Positions 1 to 8,156 of a DNA stretch of 32,833 nt are shown piece by piece. Numbering within the stretch: the first letter of the stretch is position 1; each line of letters starts with the position of its first letter. The translations under genes and the position numbers were made by a program. The stretch is from Gammaproteobacteria bacterium (GTDB lineage: Bacteria; Pseudomonadota; Gammaproteobacteria; Enterobacterales; Alteromonadaceae): assembly GCA_018820995.1 (NCBI GenBank), contig JAHJNE010000633.1, forward strand, positions 1 to 32,833, read 5' to 3'. The notes under the pieces are model-generated. The model ran no database searches, had not been told where the DNA came from, and saw only the letters and a list, made by a program, of their open reading frames with translations.

Positions 1-36
1 GCGCAAAAAGGCAGCTGCTGTGGGTCTTGCCAATAA
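1..36 (+). CDS. C-terminal end of an upstream gene (partial)
   Basis: Frame 1 is open from the window edge and reads AQKGSCCGSCQ followed by TAA at 34-36. The four-cysteine tail suggests a metal or thiol-binding C-terminus, but eleven residues are too few to name a family. A 13-bp hairpin 25 bp further on would suit the end of a transcription unit, which is the only other support for a real gene here. It could also be a chance open frame. Confidence 0.35.
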   Translation, partial: AQKGSCCGSCQ

Positions 37-61
37 AATACCCTGAGCGATCTCAGAGCGC

Positions 62-91
62 CAATCTTGGTGCGTCCGCGCACCAAGATTG
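62..91 (+). terminator. Strong 13-bp hairpin with UCCG tetraloop
   Basis: CAATCTTGGTGCG (62-74) pairs perfectly with CGCACCAAGATTG (79-91) around a TCCG loop, a UNCG-class tetraloop. No T-run follows on either strand (the plus strand continues TTCAAAAAA), so a classical Rho-independent terminator is not certain. It may end the gene stopping at 36 or protect its 3' end. Confidence 0.45.
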
Positions 92-176
92 TTCAAAAAA
101 CCGCAATCGTCCATACTGGCGATGACGCATCTATTCTAATTTACTTCATATTTTCAATAACCTACAGACGAATCAT

Positions 177-216
177 TCAGCTGGCACAAAAACTGAATAG
201 TCAAATTGCCAGCTGA
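177..216 (+). other. 10-bp inverted repeat in nrtA upstream region
   Basis: TCAGCTGGCA (177-186) is perfectly complementary to TGCCAGCTGA (207-216) across a 20-nt loop. A competing pairing exists between ATTCAG (175-180) and CTGAAT (193-198), and the 3' arm can also pair locally with CTGG at 220-223. It could be an operator or an upstream leader stem. The sequence does not decide. Confidence 0.4.
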
Positions 217-293
217 GTTCTGGTCATTCATTAAATACATACAGCAAAGACGCTGATAGGCTCCCTCGCCGGCCGCCATCAGCGTTTTTTTTT
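209..293 (+). promoter_or_regulatory. nrt leader attenuator, ANTAR/NasT-type candidate
   Basis: CAGC (242-245) and GCTG (252-255) form a 4-bp stem closing the six-base loop AAAGAC, with A at loop position 1 and G at position 4. That is the loop signature of ANTAR-protein RNA targets (NasR of Klebsiella, NasT). GCTG is also part of the 5' arm of the terminator at 250-285, so the two folds exclude each other. A weaker stem, CCAG/CTGG at 209-223 with a 7-base loop, lies 18 nt upstream, where a first hairpin would be expected. Nitrate would be predicted to cause read-through into the nrt operon. The ANTAR regulator is not in the window. Confidence 0.55.
250..293 (+). terminator. Intrinsic terminator inside nrt leader
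   Basis: ACGCTGAT (250-257) pairs with ATCAGCGT (278-285), extended by GGC/GCC with one bulged A, and runs into nine T residues (285-293). It stands 36 bp before the nrtA start codon and after any plausible nrt promoter, so it must act as an attenuator and not as the end of another gene. Confidence 0.85.
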
Positions 294-329
294 GCTCGTG
301 ATTTCACAGACTGATACCGGAGGCTCGCT

Positions 330-1640
330 TTGAAAAAAATAATCACACAATCCACCTTTTTGCTCTGCACCTTGTTATTACTGCCACTATCGAGCAACAG
401 TGCCGAGGCTGAGAAACAACAGTTAAAACTCGGATTTATCAAGCTGACCGATATGGCACCGCTGGCTGTGGCGCTGGAGCTCGGTTATTTCGACGATGAA
501 GGCTTGTCGGTGCAACTGGAAGCCCAACCTAACTGGAAAGTACTGCAAGACCGGGTGTTAGATGGCCAGCTCGATGCTGCCCACATGTTAGCCGGTCAGG
601 TATTGGCTAGTCAGGCTGGGATGACGGGCAATCAAAAGTTACAAACGGCACTGGTGCTTGATCTGCATGGCAACGCCTGTACGGTGAGCAGTCAAATCTG
701 GCAACAATTATCTGCCAAAACAACACCGCCCATTCCGCTGGATGCAACTGCACTGCAAAGCATTCCAACACAACTTAAATTTGGCATGGTGTTCCCGGTC
801 TCCAGCCATAACTATGAACTACGTTACTGGCTGGCTGCAGGTGGCTTGCATCCGGGTTTTTATGCACCCAAAACCGGCGATAATTCTGGCCAGCTGGAAG
901 CGGATGTCCTGATCTCCGTGGTTCCACCGCCACAGATGCCGGCAGCACTTGAATCCGGTACTGTCGCAGGTTATTGCGTTGGCGAACCATGGAATCAACA
1001 AGCTGCGGCCCGCAAGCTCGGCGTACCGGTCATCAGCAATAGTGATATCCGTGGCTTCATGGCGGAGAAAGTACTTGGCGTCAATAGCAAGTGGGCCGCT
1101 AAGCACCCGGTGACGCATCTGAAATTGGTCAAAGCGCTGATCCGGGCTGGTGCTTGGCTGGACGCGCAAGATAATGCGAACCGTTCAGAAGCTGCACAAA
1201 TGATTTCGGCTGCCTATTACGTCGGAGCGGACGCTGCAATTATTAAACGCAGCATGACTGGTGAGTTTGAATTCGCGCCAGGCGATAATCGTAAGGCACC
1301 TGATTTTAATGTGTTTTTTCGATATCACGCGACCTATCCATTTTACTCTGACGCGATCTGGTATCTGACGCAAATGCGTCGGTGGGGGCAGTTAAGCGAC
1401 GCCAAACCTGATAGTTGGTATCTCGATACAGCAAAAAATGCTTTTGACGTGCAACTTTACCAACAAGCAGCAAGGGAATTGATCACCGAAGGTAAATTTA
1501 GCAGCGCTGATTTCCCTGATTTTGCCAAAGAATCAGGTATCAAAAAACCTACTGACTACAAATTTGCTGATAACAAGCTGTTTGATGCCAACACGCCAAA
1601 TAAGTACCTGCAGCAATTTACTATTGGTTATAAGGATTAA
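330..1640 (+). CDS. nrtA: Nitrate ABC transporter substrate-binding protein (NrtA/NasF family)
   Basis: This 436-residue protein should capture nitrate outside the inner membrane and hand it to the NrtB permease. An N-terminal signal peptide is clear: KK, then a leucine-rich core, with likely cleavage after SNSA near residue 25. The body has NrtA/CmpA features such as KLGFIKLTDMAPLAVALE and a GYCVGEPWNQQAA segment. The signal peptide and the following permease and ATPase genes argue against the cytoplasmic nitrate sensor NasS, which is a homologue. The start is TTG at 330 with a good CGGAGG site at 318-323; no ATG is better placed. Transcription must pass the leader terminator at 250-293. It is the first gene of nrtABC-nasC. 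Close relatives bind bicarbonate, taurine or cyanate, but the NasA neighbour makes nitrate most likely. Confidence 0.9.
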   Translation: MKKIITQSTFLLCTLLLLPLSSNSAEAEKQQLKLGFIKLTDMAPLAVALELGYFDDEGLSVQLEAQPNWKVLQDRVLDGQLDAAHMLAGQVLASQAGMTGNQKLQTALVLDLHGNACTVSSQIWQQLSAKTTPPIPLDATALQSIPTQLKFGMVFPVSSHNYELRYWLAAGGLHPGFYAPKTGDNSGQLEADVLISVVPPPQMPAALESGTVAGYCVGEPWNQQAAARKLGVPVISNSDIRGFMAEKVLGVNSKWAAKHPVTHLKLVKALIRAGAWLDAQDNANRSEAAQMISAAYYVGADAAIIKRSMTGEFEFAPGDNRKAPDFNVFFRYHATYPFYSDAIWYLTQMRRWGQLSDAKPDSWYLDTAKNAFDVQLYQQAARELITEGKFSSADFPDFAKESGIKKPTDYKFADNKLFDANTPNKYLQQFTIGYKD

Positions 1641-1644
1641 CCGG

Positions 1645-2610
1645 ATGATTATTCAACTAAAAAACCAATTACAAGTTAAAACTGCCGCCGTTTGGCAATC
1701 TAAATTACGTGAAACTCTGCGCCAGGGTAGTCTGACCTTGGCCGGTCTGACGATCTTTGTGTTGTGCTGGGCTACCTTGGCTGCCAATCTGCACACCTCG
1801 TTAGGCCAATTTCCAGGTCCGGCGGTGGTCGCCGGTCAGCTCAAAGCATTGGTGGCCGAACATCAGGCCGAACAGCTTCGCGAACAACTGTTTTATCAAC
1901 GCCAGCACGAACGGCTGACCAACAATCCAGCGGCGGTCGCACGGCCTTACAACGGCCGACCGACCTTTTTCAGCCAAATTCAGACCAGCCTGCAAACCGT
2001 GCTCAGCGGCTTTTTACTCGCAAGCCTGCTGGCGATCCCCGCCGGGATCCTGATTGGCTTAAGTCCGCTGAGTTACAGTGCAGTGAATCCATTAATCCAG
2101 TTACTCAAACCGGTATCTCCCCTAGCCTGGTTGCCGCTGATTACGATTGTGGTGAGCGCTAGCTACCCGACTGATGGCATGTTCAGCCGCTCTTATCTGG
2201 TATCGGTTTTTACCGTTGCATTGTGTTCGTTGTGGCCCACGTTAATTAACACCATTGTTGGTGTATCACAGGTGCCAGCCGATTTGCAAAATGTCAGCAA
2301 GGTCTTGCGGCTGAACTGGTACCGGCATGTTCGTGCCATTGTGTTACCGTCGGCAGTCCCGATGATTTTCACTGGTTTACGGTTATCGCTGGGAATTGCC
2401 TGGATGGTCCTGATCGCGGCGGAGATGCTGGCGCAAAATCCCGGCCTCGGCAAATTTGTCTGGGATGAGTTTCAGAATGGTTCCAGCGACTCTTTGGCAA
2501 GGATTTGTGTGGCCGTCGGCGTCATTGGTTTTATCGGTTTAATTCTGGACCGACTGATGCTCGCGCTACAGAAAGCGGTGAGCTGGGATAAAAGTGTGCA
2601 ACTGCGCTAA
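1645..2610 (+). CDS. nrtB: Nitrate ABC transporter permease NrtB
   Basis: This is a 321-residue inner-membrane permease of the BPD_transp_1 fold that moves nitrate through the membrane. A first hydrophobic segment lies near residues 30-50. A polar stretch follows, then several further membrane segments from about residue 115. The conserved EAA-type cytoplasmic loop that contacts the ATPase is visible as the LNWYRHVRAIVLPSAVP region, followed by the GLRLSLGIAWMVLIAAEM helix. I place the start at ATG 1645, four bases after the nrtA stop and just after an AAGGAT site. A longer frame to 1522 runs back through nrtA and is unlikely. It is co-transcribed with nrtA and followed after about 60 bp by the ATPase gene. 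Confidence 0.9.
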   Translation: MIIQLKNQLQVKTAAVWQSKLRETLRQGSLTLAGLTIFVLCWATLAANLHTSLGQFPGPAVVAGQLKALVAEHQAEQLREQLFYQRQHERLTNNPAAVARPYNGRPTFFSQIQTSLQTVLSGFLLASLLAIPAGILIGLSPLSYSAVNPLIQLLKPVSPLAWLPLITIVVSASYPTDGMFSRSYLVSVFTVALCSLWPTLINTIVGVSQVPADLQNVSKVLRLNWYRHVRAIVLPSAVPMIFTGLRLSLGIAWMVLIAAEMLAQNPGLGKFVWDEFQNGSSDSLARICVAVGVIGFIGLILDRLMLALQKAVSWDKSVQLR

Positions 2611-2670
2611 GCATTCTCGATCCGGCTTGGGAAAATTATCGTTCAAACAAACCCCTTTAAAGGAACTATG

Positions 2671-3525
2671 ATGAAAAAACATCTGGAACTCAGTCAGGTT
2701 GGCATTAGCTTCCCAACCCCCAAAGGCCCTTTTGTCGCGCTGCAAAACGTCAATCTGAGCATCGCCAAAGGGGAAATTATCAGTCTGATCGGTCATTCTG
2801 GTTGTGGCAAATCGACGGTGCTGAATATTATTGCCGGCTTGCTAAAAGCGACCGAAGGTGGGGTGATTTTAAACCAGAAAGAAGTCAACGAACCCGGGCC
2901 GGAACGCGCCGTGGTATTTCAGCATCACTCTTTATTACCATGGCTATCAGTTTATGAAAATGTCGCTTTAGCGGTGCGCCAGGTATTTTCCGGAAAAATG
3001 ACTAAACCGCAGATGCAACAATGGATTGAACACAATCTTGCATTGGTACAGATGAGTCATGCCCGTGATAAAAAACCTTCTGAAATCTCCGGCGGGATGA
3101 AACAACGTGTCGGCATTGCCCGAGCGCTCGCGATGCAGCCTCAAGTGCTGTTGATGGATGAGCCTTTTGGGGCATTAGATGCACTCACCCGCGCCCATTT
3201 ACAGGACAGTGTGCAACAAATCCAGGCAGAACTTGGCAATACGGTGATATTAATCACCCATGATGTCGATGAAGCGGTGCTGCTCTCTGATCGGATTGTG
3301 ATGATGACCAATGGTCCGGCTGCCACTGTTGGCGAAGTGCTGCAAATTGACTTACCCCGCCCACGCGACCGCCTCGCATTAGCAGATTGCGCCAAATACA
3401 ATCATTACCGGCATCAGGTATTAAGCTTCCTGTACGAAAAACAGCGCAAAATCGAGCCTTTACCCGTCACAAAAAACAATCAAAACAAACCACAAGCCAA
3501 AGCTTTAGCAGAGGCCAGGGTATGA
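2671..3525 (+). CDS. nrtC: Nitrate ABC transporter ATPase (NrtC/NrtD type)
   Basis: This 284-residue ATPase energises nitrate import by NrtAB. Walker A reads GHSGCGKST, the ABC signature is SGGMKQR, Walker B with the D-loop is LLMDEPFGALD, and the switch histidine lies in ITHDVDEAV. It is the single-domain NrtD-like form and lacks the binding-protein domain fused to cyanobacterial NrtC. Two ATG codons lie back to back at 2668 and 2671; the second is 6 nt from the AAAGGA site and is preferred. The stop overlaps the next ATG (ATGA at 3522-3525), which indicates translational coupling. The last 40 residues are charged and poorly conserved. Confidence 0.9.
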   Translation: MKKHLELSQVGISFPTPKGPFVALQNVNLSIAKGEIISLIGHSGCGKSTVLNIIAGLLKATEGGVILNQKEVNEPGPERAVVFQHHSLLPWLSVYENVALAVRQVFSGKMTKPQMQQWIEHNLALVQMSHARDKKPSEISGGMKQRVGIARALAMQPQVLLMDEPFGALDALTRAHLQDSVQQIQAELGNTVILITHDVDEAVLLSDRIVMMTNGPAATVGEVLQIDLPRPRDRLALADCAKYNHYRHQVLSFLYEKQRKIEPLPVTKNNQNKPQAKALAEARV

Positions 3526-4805
3526 CGTATCAGCTTGACGAATCGACCTATTATGATCTGGTCATTGTTGGGTTTGGGATGGCAAGTCACCGATTATTGC
3601 AAGAGCTGCCCCTGCACTCGCAGTCCCGGCTTCGCATTCTGGTGTTGGGTGAAGAACCTCATCACGCGTACAACCGGGTACTGTTGCCACAATTTGTCGA
3701 AGATTGCGCCACCGATTTATCTTTAGCTGCAGTTGATTTCACCAGGCATGATTTAAGCTTTCATACCGGCGATGCGGTCTGTGTGATCAACCGGCGGGAA
3801 CATCAGGTGCAAACGGTCACCGGACGGCAGTTTTATTACCGGCAACTGGTGCTCGCGACCGGCTCTGCGCCGGTGTTTCCTGATTTTTACCATGCCGTAG
3901 CGCTGAACAGTCCGACGGTATGCGGGAAGATTCTGGCGCTGAGGAATGTGCAGGATGCGATCAAGATCAGAGCCATCGCTGAAGGCAGCCATATTGTCAT
4001 TCAGGGTGGAGGTTTTATTGCCCTGGAAACCGCTGCTGCACTGAGTACACATTGCCGGGTAACCGTTTGTCATCGTGGTGCATACCTGATGAACCGACAA
4101 TTAGACCAAGCCGCGGCAGAATTGCTGCAAAAAGCTTTAACTGCCCGCGGCATCACCTTGTTGCTGCGCAGTGAAATCAATGGTGCAATGGACTCTGCGG
4201 ACAAATTACAGCTCGCCATAACTGGCCCTGCCGGCGTCAGCACGCTGGCAACCGATCTGTTAATTGCGGCGCTTGGCGTGAAACCCCGAATTGAATTAGC
4301 TGAGGCCGCTGGACTTGTCATCAACCGGGGTATTGTGGTGAATAGTCAACTGCAAACCAGTGATCCAGAAATTTTTGCCATCGGCGAATGTGCAGAGTGC
4401 CATGGTGAAACTGTCGGGTTAGTGGCGCCTGCGTATCAGCAAGCAAAAGTACTGGCGCACTTTTTGTCTGGCCAACGGCACACACATTATCAAAGCCATA
4501 GCACAGCAACCATGTTAAAAATCAGCGGCCTGGCAATCAGTTCTATCGGCAATGTCGCGCTACTACAACAGAAGTCTGAGCTTGAAGTTAAAACCATGGT
4601 CTATCAGGATTTTCAGCAAGGGGATTATCGACGGATTTGGCTGCGTGATGGTCAACTCCTGGGCGCAGTACTTTGCGGCGATACCAGCCTCAGTCCTTAT
4701 TATCAGCGGTTGATATCGCAATCAGCCACCGCCGACACAAGTGTAATTGAAACGACCTTGGTGGCAGACGATATGTTCAATGATTTGTTGTTTTACGCCG
4801 CGTAA
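3522..4805 (+). CDS. nasC: FAD/NADH oxidoreductase subunit of assimilatory nitrate reductase (NasC/NirB-N type)
   Basis: This 427-residue flavoprotein resembles the N-terminal half of NirB and Klebsiella NasC, which pass electrons from NADH to nitrate reductase. An FAD-binding motif lies at the N-terminus (VIVGFGMASHR), a second nucleotide site in the middle (IQGGGFIALETAAAL, NADH), and the closing FAD motif TSDPEIFAIGEC follows. There are no siroheme or sulfite-reductase domains, so it is not a nitrite reductase by itself. The upstream in-frame extension lies within the ATPase gene; ATG 3522 overlaps that gene's stop and is the natural start. Being last in the nrt operon and opposite nasA supports the nitrate reductase partnership. 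Symbol use differs between species (nasB in some), and a rubredoxin or nitrite reductase partner is the alternative. Confidence 0.82.
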   Translation: MTYQLDESTYYDLVIVGFGMASHRLLQELPLHSQSRLRILVLGEEPHHAYNRVLLPQFVEDCATDLSLAAVDFTRHDLSFHTGDAVCVINRREHQVQTVTGRQFYYRQLVLATGSAPVFPDFYHAVALNSPTVCGKILALRNVQDAIKIRAIAEGSHIVIQGGGFIALETAAALSTHCRVTVCHRGAYLMNRQLDQAAAELLQKALTARGITLLLRSEINGAMDSADKLQLAITGPAGVSTLATDLLIAALGVKPRIELAEAAGLVINRGIVVNSQLQTSDPEIFAIGECAECHGETVGLVAPAYQQAKVLAHFLSGQRHTHYQSHSTATMLKISGLAISSIGNVALLQQKSELEVKTMVYQDFQQGDYRRIWLRDGQLLGAVLCGDTSLSPYYQRLISQSATADTSVIETTLVADDMFNDLLFYAA

Positions 4806-4822
4806 AACCAAAAAATCGATTT

Positions 4823-4874
4823 AAAAAAGGGTCGGAGCTAATTATCTTTAGACAATTAGCTCCGACCCTTTTTT
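4823..4874. terminator. Perfect 21-bp bidirectional terminator, REP-like core
   Basis: The 21 bases at 4823-4843 are exactly complementary to 4854-4874, with a 10-base loop. A six-A run on one side and a six-T run on the other make it a terminator in both directions, fitting the convergent nasC and nasA genes. Its core GGGTCGGAGCTAATT resembles the GGGTCAGAGTCATTGA repeats at 14499-14620, so it may have come from a REP-type element. Confidence 0.9.
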
Positions 4875-4881
4875 ACTCTTT

Positions 4882-7590
4882 TTAAGCTAGCGCTTTTTGT
4901 AACAACTGCCGGATCTCAGGCAGACATGAACCGCAGCCGGTGCCACATTTTAGCCTTTCCCCTAAACTGACACTGCAGTGGGCGCCCCCAGCAATCGCTT
5001 GCTGAATACTTTGTTGGCGCACCTGAAAACAACTACAGATCAGTGCAGAGCAGTCGGCTGCGGCCATCGGCGCCCCGCGCAATAACTGTCGCCTGGCGCT
5101 GGTCGTCAACTCACCGGCAAAACATTGATTAAGCCACTGCCGATCCAGTGCCGGCAGCGTCGGACCAGCATACATTAACGCTTGTAGATGTAACGCGTTG
5201 ACAAAAGCTTGGCGCCAATGCTGCGAGCCATGAGCTTCGAGTTGCTGTAGTTCAAGCGCATGATGCGATTGCCGCAGCGCGGCCGTGAGCTGCTGACTGA
5301 TTAGCCTAAATTGTTGCGAGAGTTCTGACACAGGCACTGTCAGTGCCAGCCGGTATTCAAACATGTGGGCATGCGGGACCAGCACGCCATAACCACACAA
5401 AGGCTGAAATCGACTCAGTAAATCTGCCTGACGGCTCAGCAGCACCAATTCGGCGGTCACCGGCATTTTTTTCAGTTGTACCCGACCTTGTTTAAACGCT
5501 GGTTGGCGTGAAATCGGATCGCGCCTCTCGTCATACAACACGTCACAACAAGAGGTTGTGCTAAATTGACCGCTCCAATGCATCGGCACAAATAACTCGC
5601 CACAGCGCTGCGCATCGGTGACTTGAGCGCGGCCGCGAAATAAGCCCTGCCGGTTTGACAACTCAACCAAATCACCATCCTGGAGTTGAAACAACCGAGC
5701 ATCCGAAGGATGAATGGCAATAAAGGGTTCACTTTGATGTTGCATCAACGCAGGGACCCGACCCGTCCGGGTCATGGTATGCCATTGATCACGCAAACGT
5801 CCGCTATTGAGCAGGAACTCCCAAGGGTTGCTGCCGCAATTTACCGGATCCGCCCCCTTGAGGGGGATCAGTCGTGCTTTGCCATCAGGCGTATAAAAGT
5901 GGCCATCGGCAAACAATCGGCTTTGTTCTGAATTTGCCTGACGCAGCGGCCAGCATTGTGGTTGCCAGGTGTCATATTCTTCGTCCGACAGCGTGCGGCA
6001 TGCGTTCAGGTCCAAGGCACGACGACCGCCATTACATAAGGTTGTAAGGGCTGCATGTTCACGGAAAATTTGTGCTGGGTGCTGGTAATTAAAACCATGT
6101 TGAAAACCCAGCGCTTTGGCCAGCTGACAAATAATTTGCCAGTCCGCGCGCGCTTCACCGGGGGGGGCTAAAAATGCCCGCTGTCGTGAGATGCGCCGTT
6201 CCGAATTGGTCACAGTGCCATCCTTTTCAGCAAAACCCAATGCCGGAAAAACAATATCGGCAAGGGCTACTGTGTCGGTATCCTGATAGATATCAGACAC
6301 AATAACCAGTTCACAACGTGCCAACGCCTGCTTAACCAAATTGGCCTGCGGCATACTGACCACCGGATTAGTGGCCATGATCCAAACCGCTTTAATTTCA
6401 CCACGGCCGATAGCCGCAAACAAATCAACTGCAGTATATCCACCTTGGGTGACCAGCGCTGGTGCCCGCCAGAACTGTTGTAGTGCTTGCCATTCAGCCT
6501 CTGGCACGGGGTCAATCCCGGCAAGCTCAGCAGGAAAACGTAAATGCCCCGCCAACTGATTAGCCAACGCTCCGACCTCACGTCCGCCCATAGCATTGGG
6601 TTGTCCGGTCACCGAAAACGGACAGGCACCTGGTTTGCCGATCCGGCCCGTGGCCAAATGCACATTAATAATGGCGTTCACTTTATCGGTGCCATTTTGT
6701 GCTTGATTGACCCCCTGCGAAAACACCGTGACGGTGCGCGGGCACTTAGCAAACCACTGAAAAAACTCGGTAAGTTCCACCAGCGACAAATCGCAGTATG
6801 CGGCAAGTTGCGACAGATCCTGCCAACAGCTCGCGGTATCGAGCGCTTGCTGTAACCCCTGACAGTGCTGACGGGTAAATTCATGGTCGATATACCCAGC
6901 CGTAGCCAGATAGCTGAGTAAACCACTAAATAACGCGACATCTGTGCCCGGTTTCAGTGGTAAAAACAGATCCGCGCTATCGGCAGTCGCTGTGCGGCGC
7001 GGATCAATCACGACGATTTTTTTGGCAGGGTATTTTTCGCGGGCAGCCTGCATGCGCTGAAATAACACTGGATGTGCCCAGGCCAGATTGCTGCCCACCA
7101 GGACCACCAGATCTGCCAGTTCCAGATCCTCATAACAGCCCGGCACCACATCTTCACCAAAAGCCCTTTTATGTCCGGCTACGGTCGAAGCCATGCACAA
7201 GCGGGAGTTGGTATCCAGATGACTACTCCCGATAAAACCTTTCAGTAATTTATTTGCGACATAATAATCTTCGGTGAGCAACTGGCCGCTCAAATACATC
7301 GCCACACTGCCCGGGCCATGTTCATCGATAATGGCTTGCAAACGCGAAGCCGCCGTTGCCAGCGCCAATGGCCATTCGGCTGGCTTACCATCGAGCAGTG
7401 GCTGTAATAATCGCCCCTGCGGTTGCAGAGTTTGGCCATGCGCCGCACCTTTTACACATAACCGACCGAAATTCGCTGGATGCAGCGGATCGCCGACGAT
7501 ACCTGTAGTTTGATGATTTCGGTTGATACCGCAGCCGACCCCGCAATAGGGGCAAGTACTGCGGAGTTCGCTATTCGCAAGAGATGGCAT
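4882..7590 (-). CDS. nasA: Assimilatory nitrate reductase catalytic subunit NasA
   Basis: This 902-residue cytoplasmic enzyme reduces nitrate to nitrite using a bis-MGD molybdenum cofactor. The N-terminal [4Fe-4S] cysteines are C13, C16, C20 and C45 (CPYCGVGC...LC). The molybdopterin oxidoreductase and dinucleotide-binding domains follow, with the characteristic VFSQGVNQ, NAMGGREVG and MATNPVVSMPQ segments. The last 55 residues form a BFD-like [2Fe-2S] domain (CSC...CGTGCGSC), as in Klebsiella-type NasA, which takes electrons from the NasC-like subunit. There is no Tat signal, which excludes periplasmic NapA. The start is ATG 7590, seven bases after GGAG; a TTG four codons upstream overlaps that site. 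Expression is controlled by a leader terminator at 7606-7649 and perhaps by the FNR box at 7704-7717. Confidence 0.95.
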   Translation of the reverse strand: MPSLANSELRSTCPYCGVGCGINRNHQTTGIVGDPLHPANFGRLCVKGAAHGQTLQPQGRLLQPLLDGKPAEWPLALATAASRLQAIIDEHGPGSVAMYLSGQLLTEDYYVANKLLKGFIGSSHLDTNSRLCMASTVAGHKRAFGEDVVPGCYEDLELADLVVLVGSNLAWAHPVLFQRMQAAREKYPAKKIVVIDPRRTATADSADLFLPLKPGTDVALFSGLLSYLATAGYIDHEFTRQHCQGLQQALDTASCWQDLSQLAAYCDLSLVELTEFFQWFAKCPRTVTVFSQGVNQAQNGTDKVNAIINVHLATGRIGKPGACPFSVTGQPNAMGGREVGALANQLAGHLRFPAELAGIDPVPEAEWQALQQFWRAPALVTQGGYTAVDLFAAIGRGEIKAVWIMATNPVVSMPQANLVKQALARCELVIVSDIYQDTDTVALADIVFPALGFAEKDGTVTNSERRISRQRAFLAPPGEARADWQIICQLAKALGFQHGFNYQHPAQIFREHAALTTLCNGGRRALDLNACRTLSDEEYDTWQPQCWPLRQANSEQSRLFADGHFYTPDGKARLIPLKGADPVNCGSNPWEFLLNSGRLRDQWHTMTRTGRVPALMQHQSEPFIAIHPSDARLFQLQDGDLVELSNRQGLFRGRAQVTDAQRCGELFVPMHWSGQFSTTSCCDVLYDERRDPISRQPAFKQGRVQLKKMPVTAELVLLSRQADLLSRFQPLCGYGVLVPHAHMFEYRLALTVPVSELSQQFRLISQQLTAALRQSHHALELQQLEAHGSQHWRQAFVNALHLQALMYAGPTLPALDRQWLNQCFAGELTTSARRQLLRGAPMAAADCSALICSCFQVRQQSIQQAIAGGAHCSVSLGERLKCGTGCGSCLPEIRQLLQKALA

Positions 7591-7605
7591 CGATTGCTCC
7601 AAAAC

Positions 7606-7652
7606 AAAAAAGGCGCCGCTACCGACAAAATGTCAGCGCAGGCGCCTTTACC
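7606..7652 (-). promoter_or_regulatory. nasA leader attenuator with intrinsic terminator
   Basis: On the minus strand AAAGGCGCC (7649-7641) pairs with GGCGCCTTT (7617-7609), with inner pairing CTGAC/GTCGG, and ends in six T residues (7611-7606). The nasA ATG is only 16 bases further, so the terminator lies in the leader. Overlapping it, GGT (7652-7650) and GCC (7643-7641) can close a six-base loop AAAGGC with A1 and G4. This matches the nrt leader loop AAAGAC. The stem is short and has a U-G closing pair, so the antiterminator fold is less secure than the terminator. A GAAATG/CATTTC hairpin lies 16-17 nt upstream (7668-7682 region), the expected place for a first stem. Confidence 0.6.
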
Positions 7653-7703
7653 AGAATATAGATGTACTGAAATGCAGCATTTCTGATGCCATCTTTTATA
7701 TCA

Positions 7704-7717
7704 TTGATTTTTATCAA
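7704..7717. promoter_or_regulatory. Perfect FNR/Anr box
   Basis: TTGATTTTTATCAA is an exact match to the palindromic FNR consensus TTGAT-N4-ATCAA. It lies 114 bp upstream of nasA and, before the MITE insertion, would have been about 450 bp upstream of moaA. Which gene it serves and whether it activates or represses cannot be told without a mapped start site. Confidence 0.65.
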
Positions 7718-7873
7718 TAATATTGAGGGCTACAATGGAAATCGGTTTAGACTGGTGCAATCCTGCCCTACTTTTGCACAAAATCTGATTATTACCGGCA
7801 TAAAAATCCAGTATTTTATTAAATTTCAACAACTTAATTTGCGGCATCAAAATTGTAAGCCACACAACTGTGA

Positions 7874-8141
7874 CTAGGGTCTGTTGACCTTTGGTGTGTG
7901 AATTTTGTTCAAACGGGAGCCGCCAGCCCGCGAAAGGAGCCACGAAGTTTAGCCTTCTAAACGAGTGGCGAGTGACAAAGGGCTGGCGGCTCCCGTTTGA
8001 ACCCTACGGGCAGCGTTTGGCTGGCTTTTCTACGGCGTTATCGCTCGCTCATGTAGAATAGCTACACATCGCGAGCTCTGCCTTGTAGAAAAACCAGCCA
8101 AACTGCTGCAAAAACACACACCAATGGTCAACAGACCCTAG
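7874..8141. mobile_element. MITE-like element, 260 bp, with CTAG duplication
   Basis: A 260-bp core (7878-8137) has 23-bp terminal inverted repeats starting GGTCTGTTGACC, with one mismatch (T versus A at position 13). It is flanked on both sides by CTAG, as expected for a YTAR target duplication of IS5-family transposases. Inside are a perfect 22-bp inverted repeat (7908-7929 with 7980-8001) and a 19-bp one with one mismatch (8015-8033 with 8085-8103). No open frame of useful size is present, so it needs a transposase from elsewhere. It sits just upstream of the moa attenuator. Confidence 0.85.
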
Positions 8142-8156
8142 ATAAAACTCTTGATG

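Noticed and set aside
182-198. Sigma-54-like promoter TGGCAC before nrtA
   Set aside because: The -24 GG is present, but ten bases later there is GA where GC is required, so the -12 element is missing.
1522-1644. Longer N-terminus for the NrtB permease
   Set aside because: The extension overlaps the end of nrtA in another frame. ATG 1645 with its own ribosome site is the normal operon start.
7908-8103. Inverted repeats considered as a CRISPR array or a structured noncoding RNA
   Set aside because: There is no regular repeat-spacer pattern. Outer inverted ends with a CTAG duplication fit a MITE-like element better.
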